From B30-G6 sp964633115 (GTDB lineage: Bacteria; Desulfobacterota; Desulfobacteria; Desulfobacterales; B30-G6), in NCBI GenBank assembly GCA_964633115.1, contig CAZWEO010000227.1, forward strand, positions 1 through 5,283: a DNA stretch of 5,283 nucleotides. The letters run 5' to 3'. Within the stretch, counting starts at the first letter, position 1. Each line of letters opens with the position of its first letter. The notes under the pieces are model-generated. The model did not search any database and was not told the DNA's origin. It was given only the letters and a program-made list of their open reading frames with translations. The translations under genes were made by a program, and so were the position numbers. Shown here piece by piece: positions 1 to 4,957 of the stretch.

Positions 1-1
1 T

Positions 2-961
2 CTAACAGTCAATGCATCCTACTTTGATATGGCCGGCCCCATGGAAGACATCGGTTTTGTGGAGAGTTACCAGATGCTCTTTTCGGAATGGCATCAAAAA
101 TTCAAAGACAAAGATCTCACGGCCTTAATTGGCGGTGGTTCCTCCCCTGGTCTGGCCAATGTTATGGCCCGGGAATCCGTGGAAAAGTTGGATACTTGCG
201 ACACTATCAGTATCTGCTTGTATGAAGGACTGAAAACCAAACGGTTCACGCCCTTCTGGTGGTCACCGCAAGTGGCTTTTGGTGACATGGCCTACCTTAC
301 CTTTCGATTTGAAGACGGGGTCCATGTGATCGATAAACCTTTCAGCCGCCCGGTCATGATGGAACTTAAGGGAATCGATCATGAAGTTCAACTGGTGGAC
401 CATGAGCATGATGAGCCCATTACCATGGGCTTGCTGGCGGACACCGTTCTAAAAGGTGTTCAAAATGTCGAATTTAAATATGGCGGCACCGGCGTGGAGC
501 TAAGCGAAATACTCTACAACATGGGCTTGCTTTCCAATGAACCGCTTACGCTCAAAGGCAATACAATTGTGCCCATGGAGCTGATTCTGGATCTGTGCCC
601 CCCTGCCCCAAAATATCCTGATGAAATCAAGGCTATCATCGATGAGGGTGTGATTGCCGAAGAAGGGGCTTTCTTGGTGCGCGTAGACGGCCACAAGAAT
701 GGCAAACCCATACGGATCGATTCCTATGCCGCAGCCCCTGGTTTGGTTGAATCTTTTGAACAATCAGGACTGAGCCACGAGGCTTATTTGACAGGCCAAT
801 GTGCCGCCGTATTCGTAAAAATGATGGTGGCCGATGTCTTTGCAGACAAAGGTCTATATGTCCCGGAACAGTTCGATACGGATGCCCGCTCATACTATTT
901 TAAAAACCTGGCCAAATTGGGAGTTACAGTAGAATCAGAAATCATCCCACAAGACAAATAA
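2..961 (+). CDS. Saccharopine dehydrogenase-family protein, 5'-truncated by the window edge
   Basis: The reading frame is open from base 2 through the ATG at 29 to the TAA at 959-961. The residues before that ATG (LTVNASYFD) continue naturally into it, so the true start lies before the window and 319 codons are visible. The glycine-rich GGGSSPGLANVMA (from base 131) is typical of the segment after the Rossmann NAD(P)-binding domain in saccharopine dehydrogenase and related reductases. The FDMAGPMED just before it fits the end of that nucleotide-binding domain. The rest resembles the C-terminal domain of the family. Members catalyse NAD(P)-linked formation or cleavage of secondary amines in lysine or polyamine metabolism, but many have no known substrate. 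I cannot separate saccharopine dehydrogenase from carboxynorspermidine synthase-like or uncharacterised members. The protein is probably cytosolic. The gene faces the leftward cluster across a repeat-rich gap. Confidence 0.8.
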   Translation, partial: LTVNASYFDMAGPMEDIGFVESYQMLFSEWHQKFKDKDLTALIGGGSSPGLANVMARESVEKLDTCDTISICLYEGLKTKRFTPFWWSPQVAFGDMAYLTFRFEDGVHVIDKPFSRPVMMELKGIDHEVQLVDHEHDEPITMGLLADTVLKGVQNVEFKYGGTGVELSEILYNMGLLSNEPLTLKGNTIVPMELILDLCPPAPKYPDEIKAIIDEGVIAEEGAFLVRVDGHKNGKPIRIDSYAAAPGLVESFEQSGLSHEAYLTGQCAAVFVKMMVADVFADKGLYVPEQFDTDARSYYFKNLAKLGVTVESEIIPQDK

Positions 962-965
962 GATT

Positions 966-1090
966 GACGGTTTCGTGAAAAGCCCAACTTCAGTGTTGTA
1001 CTGTGTTTCGCAAACATTCAACGTACAAACAGCACGCCTCATAATTGCAAAACTTGTACGCCTTGAATTTGAACTTTTTACAAAACCGTC
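966..1090. repeat. 125-bp element with 17-bp terminal inverted repeats (MITE-like)
   Basis: The left arm GACGGTTTCGTGAAAAG (966-982) and right arm CTTTTTACAAAACCGTC (1074-1090) are inverted copies matching at 15 of 17 positions. A second stem lies inside: TTCAACGTACAA (1017-1028) pairs with TTGTACGCCTTGAA (1054-1067) apart from a 2-base bulge. TTGTAC at 996-1001 could compete for the same partner. The element starts 4 bases after the saccharopine dehydrogenase-family stop codon and encodes no convincing protein. No target-site duplication is obvious at its edges. The layout fits a non-autonomous miniature element or a large palindromic intergenic repeat that could also end transcription. I recall similar GACGGTTTCGTAAAAAG-type ends from deltaproteobacterial genomes, but that is memory rather than a search result. 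Confidence 0.65.
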
Positions 1091-1176
1091 TAATTATAGC
1101 ATGACACTTCCGCCAGAAGGCTGGAATACCGAACTCGCAACCCGCAACTCACAACAAGATTCCTGAGCCCCTTCCA

Positions 1177-1256
1177 GTCATTCCCTCGGAAGAGGGAATC
1201 CAGACAAAGCTTTCAGCTCGGTGCTTATTCTGGATCCCCATTTTCATGGGAATGAC
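1177..1256. repeat. Inverted pair of dRS3-like palindromic units
   Basis: Unit 1 (1177-1203) reads GTC, ATTCCC, eight bases, GGGAAT, CCAG. Unit 2 (1230-1256) is the same 27-bp unit on the opposite strand: CTGG, ATCCCC, eight bases, GGGAAT, GAC. The flanks and stems match except for one stem base, while the eight central bases differ. The ATTCCC-N8-GGGAAT core is the pattern of the neisserial dRS3 repeat, and similar units occur in many proteobacterial genomes. The two units are 26 bases apart and could fold separately or pair with each other. The site lies between convergent genes, where such repeats are tolerated and may help end transcription from both sides. Confidence 0.7.
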
Positions 1257-1282
1257 AACCGTAAACAAGGATGCCATACGAC

Positions 1283-1349
1283 AGCTTTCAGCCATCAGCA
1301 ATAAGCCATAAGCAGCTAAATGCTGATACCTTAGTGCTTATAGCTGAAA
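1283..1349. repeat. Imperfect palindrome with AGCTTTCAGC, TCAGCA and ATAAGC motifs
   Basis: TTTCAGC (1286-1292) is inverted as GCTGAAA (1343-1349). ATCAGCA (1294-1300) is inverted as TGCTGAT (1321-1327). ATAAGC occurs twice (1301-1306 and 1308-1313) and is inverted as GCTTAT (1336-1341). The region can therefore form several alternative hairpins. AGCTTTCAGC (1283-1292) also occurs at 1208-1217, between the two dRS3-like units, and GTGCTTAT (1334-1341) also occurs at 1221-1228, so the repeats here may be nested or rearranged copies. It lies about 20 bases past the stop of the leftward SDR gene and could help end that transcript, but there is no clear T-run. Confidence 0.5.
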
Positions 1350-1369
1350 TGACCATTTGTGGATGGACA

Positions 1370-1984
1370 CTATTGGACACTTCCGTAGTCTCGAACGTCA
1401 AGTACGTGACCAGTCATGTCCCCCTCCAGGCTCACTATATAGGCCTTGGCGGTTTCTTGGGCTGACATACTGCCGGCCAAGGGAAGACCCATACTCTGTG
1501 CGGTTTCGGACACCAGGATCGGACTGACAGCATTGATGCGCACGCCATTCTCCAAATCCAATGCAGCTGCACGCACGAAGCCCTCTAAACCGGCATTCAC
1601 CGTTGCAGTGGGAACCGTTCCCGGCCATGGTTCTCGAGCCAAAAGCCCTGTAGTAATGGTGATGGAACCGTTGGGCGTTACATATTCCTGAGCGATTCGA
1701 GTCAGGTTCACTTGCCCCATGAGCTTATGATTCAGGCTGAAAACAAAATCGTCTTCTTTGGCCTCAGTCAGTTTTGCAAAACGGGACAGCCCGGCAGCAC
1801 AGATTACTGCATCACATGTGCCAACTTTTTTGAATAACGCTTCAATGGATGCTGCTGAGCCCAGGCCGACGGTCAGATCGCCCTTGCTGTGTCCCACACG
1901 AATCACTTCATGATCTTGTACCAATAGGTCGGTGACAGCATTGCCGATTAAACCGGATGCGCCAATTATTATTATTTTTGACAT
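1370..1984 (-). CDS. Short-chain dehydrogenase/reductase-like protein without the canonical active site
   Basis: This 204-residue protein has a Rossmann fold of the SDR type. GASGLIG (residues 8-14) is the cofactor-binding glycine motif, and R29-V-G-H-S at the end of the second strand suggests NADP(H). CAAG (62-65) stands in for the usual NNAG, and N85 is in the position of the structural Asn. The segment RINAVSP (149-155) is also typical. The catalytic YxxxK is missing: where it should be, the sequence reads TATVNAGLEGFVRAAAL (126-142), and the Ser position has TTG (111-113). This combination matches the Lin1944-like SDR group, whose members lack the active-site residues and have no known function. 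The ATG has a good ribosome site (GGAGGAG, 8 bases upstream). The protein is probably cytosolic. It is the last gene of the leftward cluster, 98 bases after the flavin reductase gene, and may be partly uncoupled by a terminator-like hairpin in that gap. Confidence 0.85.
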   Translation of the reverse strand: MSKIIIIGASGLIGNAVTDLLVQDHEVIRVGHSKGDLTVGLGSAASIEALFKKVGTCDAVICAAGLSRFAKLTEAKEDDFVFSLNHKLMGQVNLTRIAQEYVTPNGSITITTGLLAREPWPGTVPTATVNAGLEGFVRAAALDLENGVRINAVSPILVSETAQSMGLPLAGSMSAQETAKAYIVSLEGDMTGHVLDVRDYGSVQ

Positions 1985-2054
1985 GGTATTTACTCCTCCA
2001 TCTTAAAATCTTAACATTTAGTGATTAACAAATACCGTAATTGATCATCCAACC

Positions 2055-2091
2055 AAAAAAAGGGATCAAGGATTAGATCAGGCTATCCCTT
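2055..2091 (-). terminator. Candidate Rho-independent terminator after the flavin reductase gene
   Basis: Read leftward, AAGGGAT (2091-2085) pairs with ATCCCTT (2066-2060), and a run of T corresponding to A7 on the plus strand (2055-2061) follows at once. The loop is large, 18 bases, so the hairpin is only moderately stable. It overlaps the last codons and stop codon of the flavin reductase gene. If it works, it would end or weaken the marR transcript before the SDR gene. I see no convincing promoter between the hairpin and the SDR start, so partial read-through is possible. Confidence 0.5.
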
Positions 2092-2646
2092 CTTCAGTTG
2101 CTTACCCACATTCCAACACCTACCCACAGGCTCACCCAAAGAAAAATATTGTATGCTGGACATGTCGAACAGCAAGGGCCGCAGCTTGGCAATCTCAATT
2201 TTGCCGTCTTTCATCACGCTATCATCTGCATAGGTTTGGACAAGTTCACCCACAAAGATATCGTGGGTTTTATAATCCAACATGTCGTGGAGCTTCAGCT
2301 CCATATTGACCATGCACTCGCTGATCATGGGTGCTGTTTTCAACTCCCCATAAAAAATATCAAATCGGGCAGCTTTATCGGTTTTTTTGCCGGTCATGAG
2401 GCCGCAGTAGTCGGTTTTGACCATCAGGTCTTCGGAGGGCAGACAGATACTGAAGGTTTTGTTCTCAATAATGCCGGCATTGGAGTAGTGCACTTTGCCA
2501 AGACCTATGGATAAATATTGCGGTGTTCCGTGGTTTAAAATACCCACATGGGCGATGGTCAGAAAATTGGGTTTGTCATTCACGGTAGAACCCACCAAGG
2601 TAGTGGGCGTGGGATAGAGTGCATTTACAGCCCCAATTGCTTTCAT
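2083..2646 (-). CDS. Flavin reductase-like FMN-binding protein (flavoredoxin-like)
   Basis: This 187-residue protein fits the flavin reductase-like split-barrel family (DIM6/NTAB type) over its whole length. Family features include LYPTPTTLVGS (10-20), KPNFLTIAHVGI (25-36), the strand QYLSIGL (43-49), the helix start HYSNAGIIENKTF (53-65) and YCGLMTGKKTDKAARF (80-95). THDIFVGELVQTY, about two-thirds along, and the closing LLFD segment are also typical. These proteins bind FMN and either reduce flavin with NAD(P)H or shuttle electrons. The size and pattern resemble the flavoredoxins of sulfate reducers, although several related groups look alike. The protein should be cytosolic; there is no signal peptide. 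The ATG has an AGGAGG site 9 bases upstream. The gene starts 33 bases after the aldo/keto reductase stop and is probably transcribed with it. Confidence 0.85.
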   Translation of the reverse strand: MKAIGAVNALYPTPTTLVGSTVNDKPNFLTIAHVGILNHGTPQYLSIGLGKVHYSNAGIIENKTFSICLPSEDLMVKTDYCGLMTGKKTDKAARFDIFYGELKTAPMISECMVNMELKLHDMLDYKTHDIFVGELVQTYADDSVMKDGKIEIAKLRPLLFDMSSIQYFSLGEPVGRCWNVGKQLKKG

Positions 2647-2679
2647 GGTCTATGTCCTCCTATTATCTTGACAGTATAA

Positions 2680-3662
2680 TTAGACGAGTGTCTGTCCTTT
2701 GGCCAAACCCGGGGCGGCTAATCTCGCAATCTTTTCTACGGTCGCCTCATCCAACGCCACTTCTGCTGCCTGGGTGTTTTCGGTTACCCGCTCGGGCTTA
2801 CGGGTTCCTGGTATGGGAATAATATCGTCACCCTGATGCAACAGCCATGCTAACGAAAGTTGTGCCGCCGTTATTCCCAACTCTCCTGCCAGGGAAAGCA
2901 GTGGGGCAAATCGCTCTTGGTTGCTTGCCAAATTTTCACCCTGATAGCGTGGGTTATTGTTACGGAAATCATCCTCTGTCAGGTTGTTTACTGTACCGGT
3001 GAGGAATCCACTGCCCAAAGGAGACCAGGGTACCAGAGCGATGCCTAGTTCCCTGAGGGTCGGCAATAATTCTGTCTCTATTTCGCGCCGCCATAAAGAA
3101 TACTCATATTGTACGGCAGCAATGGGATGAACCGCATGGGCTTCGCGCACCTGCTCTGCAGTCACATTGCTAAGCCCCAGGTAGCGAACTTTACCTGCCT
3201 GGACCGCCTCGGCCATGGCACCCACAGTCTCAGCCATGGGTACAGCCGGATCCGGATAATGGGCATACCATAAATCGATGTGAGACATACTAAGGCGCTG
3301 AAGACTCTGGTCGACTGCTTTATTCACGTATTCTGGCGTTCCATTGATATTGAGTGAAAATCCCCAGCCGGTGGGTACGTCAGTACCAGTTTGATCCAGG
3401 TCAAAAACAATCCCGAATTTGGTGGCCACAAAAGCGTTATCACGATTGGCGGCACAGCACGAGCCACCAGCTCTTCATTGTGGCCGTTGCCATAGGCATC
3501 GGCAGTGTCGATAAAAGAACAACCCACCTCGAGTGCATGCCGAATAACGGACAAGGCGCTGGATTCCTCGGTACCACCATAGTACCCTTCCAGACCCATG
3601 GCACCATAACCAATACTGCTGACCAAGGGGCCATTTTGACCTAAATTTCGTTGTTTTATCAC
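2680..3662 (-). pseudogene. Aldo/keto reductase, split by a one-base frameshift
   Basis: Two overlapping frames together make one aldo/keto reductase. The first part starts at GTG 3662, with a GGGAGGA site about 6 bases upstream. It holds the N-terminal strand, DTADAYG with the expected catalytic D52 and Y57, and HNEELVARAV, after which it is out of frame and ends at 3324. The second frame, ending at 2680, continues the family pattern with AANRDNAFVATKFG (catalytic Lys), the catalytic His in WYAHYPD, SPLGSGFLTG and the C-terminal cofactor segment IPIPGTRKPERVTEN. Restoring one base near 3448-3456 gives ARAVAANRDNAFVATKFG with family-like spacing and a protein of 327 residues, a normal size for the IolS/AKR13-like group. 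Such enzymes reduce aldehydes and ketones with NADPH in the cytosol. All four catalytic residues survive, so this is either a recent mutation or a sequencing error. It is the second gene of the cluster, 12 bases after marR. Confidence 0.88.
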
Positions 3663-3674
3663 ATCTTTCCTCCC

Positions 3675-4109
3675 TTATACTTCGCGGCTTAATTTCTGCG
3701 CGGCTTCATCTATCTTCGCCGTCAGAGCATCACCGGCTTGGAGCCCCAACGCACTGGCGTATCTTTGATTTAGATCCTTCCAGGCCGCATCGATGGGTTG
3801 GCGTAATTGTTCACCATTTTTTGTGGGAAATACACGGGTAGCCTTGCCTTCGCTCTGGCGGGTCAGATATCCCTTGTGGCCTAAAGCATCGATAAAGCGA
3901 GTCACGGTGGACGGCGCCAAATGGAGCTGTTCACAAAGCTCTTTCTGGCCGATACCGGGCTTGTCTGTCACCAGCATCATCAGAAATGCATGCGAAGGCG
4001 AAAGACCAGTTGGGCGAAAGCTTTCATCCGCCATGCGGGTGATGACCCGTGACAGGGCATTGGCCGTGAAGTAGAGACAGTGATGCAGTATGGATTTGTT
4101 TTCGGTCAT
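3675..4109 (-). CDS. MarR-family winged-helix transcriptional regulator
   Basis: This 144-residue protein has the MarR layout. An N-terminal dimerisation helix covers roughly residues 6-31, and the helix-turn-helix lies around 53-77 (IGQKELCEQLHLAPSTVTRFIDAL). A wing follows at about 81-96 (YLTRQSEGKATRVFPT), then C-terminal dimerisation helices. The wing lacks the Asp of the common D-x-R-D/S motif but keeps R84, K89 and R92. C11 in HHCLYF sits in the first helix, near where OhrR-type regulators carry their peroxide-sensing Cys; C59 is in the HTH. Oxidant or electrophile sensing is possible but inferred. The ATG has an AAAGGA site about 7 bases upstream. The gene leads the leftward cluster, 12 bases before the aldo/keto reductase, and an inverted repeat over its own promoter suggests autorepression. 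Confidence 0.9.
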   Translation of the reverse strand: MTENKSILHHCLYFTANALSRVITRMADESFRPTGLSPSHAFLMMLVTDKPGIGQKELCEQLHLAPSTVTRFIDALGHKGYLTRQSEGKATRVFPTKNGEQLRQPIDAAWKDLNQRYASALGLQAGDALTAKIDEAAQKLSREV

Positions 4110-4125
4110 TGAACATCCTTTGTTG

Positions 4126-4139
4126 TTTGTACATACAAA
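4126..4139. promoter_or_regulatory. Candidate MarR operator: 14-bp inverted repeat
   Basis: TTTGTA-CA-TACAAA is a perfect inverted repeat with 6-bp arms and a 2-bp centre. It lies 17 bases upstream of the marR start and overlaps the proposed -10 element. MarR proteins are known to bind palindromes of about this size in their own promoters and block RNA polymerase. Binding by this regulator is inferred from position and symmetry. Confidence 0.55.
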
Positions 4140-4164
4140 TATTCAGGCTAAAGAAATCTGTCAA
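4136..4164 (-). promoter_or_regulatory. Candidate sigma-70-type promoter for the marR cluster
   Basis: On the minus strand a perfect -35 box TTGACA (4164-4159) is followed by a 17-base spacer and a weaker -10 box TATTTG (4141-4136). Transcription would start about 20 bases before the marR ATG, inside or just past the inverted repeat at 4126-4139. The near-ideal -35 and spacing with a weak -10 fits a repressible promoter. Confidence 0.5.
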
Positions 4165-4175
4165 ATAAAAAAAGG

Positions 4176-4204
4176 TTGCATAAGACCAAATTAGTTATTA
4201 TTAT
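4176..4204 (+). promoter_or_regulatory. Candidate promoter for the toxin-antitoxin pair
   Basis: TTGCAT (4176-4181) and TATTAT (4199-4204), 17 bases apart, match the sigma-70 consensus at 4 of 6 and 5 of 6 positions. They face right, towards the antitoxin start at 4278, and lie back to back with the marR promoter. The stretch is AT-rich, so chance matches are likely and this is a weak call. Confidence 0.35.
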
Positions 4205-4214
4205 CATATCTATC

Positions 4215-4237
4215 ATTATGATCAATATGGTCATTAT
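4215..4237. promoter_or_regulatory. Candidate operator upstream of the toxin-antitoxin pair
   Basis: A 23-bp near-palindrome is centred on ATGATC-aatat-GGTCAT and flanked by ATT and TAT; 8 of its 11 base pairs match. It sits within a run of related short motifs, with ATCAT on the left and ATGGT on the right, between the candidate promoter and the antitoxin start. Type II antitoxins commonly repress their own operon through such sites. The role here is inferred from position. Confidence 0.35.
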
Positions 4238-4277
4238 GGTATGGCAAAGTAATATACAACTATGAGGGATTTGAATC

Positions 4278-4532
4278 ATGAACAAGTCAATAAGTGCAGT
4301 TGAGGCCCGCCAAAAATTGGGTGAGCTTCTAAATAGAGTTAACTTGTTGAATGAGGAGATCATCATCGAACGAGCCGGCAAGAAAATCGCACGCTTGTCG
4401 CCCATTAAAAAGATGACCGGTCGATCAAGGGGCAAGCTTGATTTTCGAAATGCAGCGGGTTTGGGAAAAGAAATCTGGGAAAAAATTGATGTTGAATCCT
4501 ACATACAGAAGGAACGCGAAGAATGGGATTAA
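4278..4532 (+). CDS. Type II toxin-antitoxin antitoxin, Phd/YefM-type
   Basis: This 84-residue protein has the N-terminal fold of the Phd/YefM antitoxins. ISAVEARQKLGELLNRV (residues 5-21) and EEIIIERAGKKIARLSPI (26-43) match the family's DNA-binding and dimerisation half. The charged, probably flexible C-terminus (GKLDFRN to QKEREEWD) would wrap the toxin. The ATG at 4278 is preceded by GAGGG about 9 bases upstream; an earlier ATG at 4262 is out of frame. The gene overlaps the toxin start by 10 bases, the usual arrangement for coupled translation of antitoxin and toxin. Its expected role is to neutralise the downstream PIN-domain toxin and, with it, repress the operon. Confidence 0.85.
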   Translation: MNKSISAVEARQKLGELLNRVNLLNEEIIIERAGKKIARLSPIKKMTGRSRGKLDFRNAAGLGKEIWEKIDVESYIQKEREEWD

Positions 4533-4957
4533 GCCTTAAACCCAATGATATTATTTTCTTGGATACTGCCGTCTTTATTTACTTCTTCGAAAAAAATAAA
4601 GACTATTACTTAGGATTGCAGCAGGTTTTCAATCAAATATATGAAACCAATGCCCAAGCGATTACGTCCATTATTACCTATATTGAATTGACCACCCATC
4701 CTGCTAAAAAAGGGAAATATCAACTGGTCCGAAAATATCGTGATTACCTATCGAATTCTGAAAACATTAGCCTATTTCCCCTCGATATGGACATTGCCGA
4801 CCAAGTTGTAAGCGTTCGGACACAATATAGGTTTAAAACGCCAGATGCCATCCAAATTGGCACAGCCGCTGCTTGTGGTGCTGACTATATTCTCACTAAC
4901 GACAAAAAATGGCTTCGCTTTAAGGAAATTCCGGTTCTGCTGGTAGACGAACTTTAA
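4523..4957 (+). CDS. PIN-domain ribonuclease toxin, VapC-type
   Basis: This 144-residue PIN-domain protein keeps all the acidic residues expected for metal-dependent RNA cleavage: D14 in IIFLDTAVFIY, E55 in TYIELTTHP, D108 in KTPDAIQIGTA and D127 in ILTNDKKW. The length is normal for the family. VapC-type toxins cut tRNA, rRNA or mRNA with Mg2+ or Mn2+ and slow growth when freed from the antitoxin. The target of this one cannot be told from sequence. The ATG at 4523 lies inside the end of the antitoxin gene, with AAGGA at 4509-4513 as its ribosome site. The gene is visibly more AT-rich than the marR cluster, which fits acquisition by transfer. With its intact active site it is probably functional. 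Confidence 0.9.
   Translation: MGLSLKPNDIIFLDTAVFIYFFEKNKDYYLGLQQVFNQIYETNAQAITSIITYIELTTHPAKKGKYQLVRKYRDYLSNSENISLFPLDMDIADQVVSVRTQYRFKTPDAIQIGTAAACGADYILTNDKKWLRFKEIPVLLVDEL

Noticed and set aside
975..1166. Open frame of 63 codons on the plus strand after the saccharopine dehydrogenase-family gene
   Set aside because: It runs through the 125-bp inverted-repeat element, has no convincing ribosome site and shows no recognisable protein features.
966..1349. CRISPR array
   Set aside because: The repeats are palindromic, of different kinds and irregularly spaced, with no uniform repeat-spacer units and no cas genes nearby.
1271..1465. Open frame of 64 codons on the plus strand
   Set aside because: It crosses the palindromic repeat and the antisense of the SDR C-terminus; its residues follow from the repeat, not from a protein family.
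2098..2514. Open frame of 138 codons on the plus strand, opposite the flavin reductase-like gene
   Set aside because: It is antisense to a clear family member with a strong ribosome site, and its sequence resembles no known protein.
3440..3460. Programmed ribosomal frameshifting in the aldo/keto reductase
   Set aside because: No slippery heptamer or clear downstream structure is visible, and this enzyme family is not known to use recoding; mutation or sequencing error is simpler.
4148..4435. Open frame of 95 codons on the minus strand with hydrophobic residues
   Set aside because: It is antisense to the antitoxin, and its Ile/Met-rich part comes from the AT-rich repeats in the divergent promoter region.
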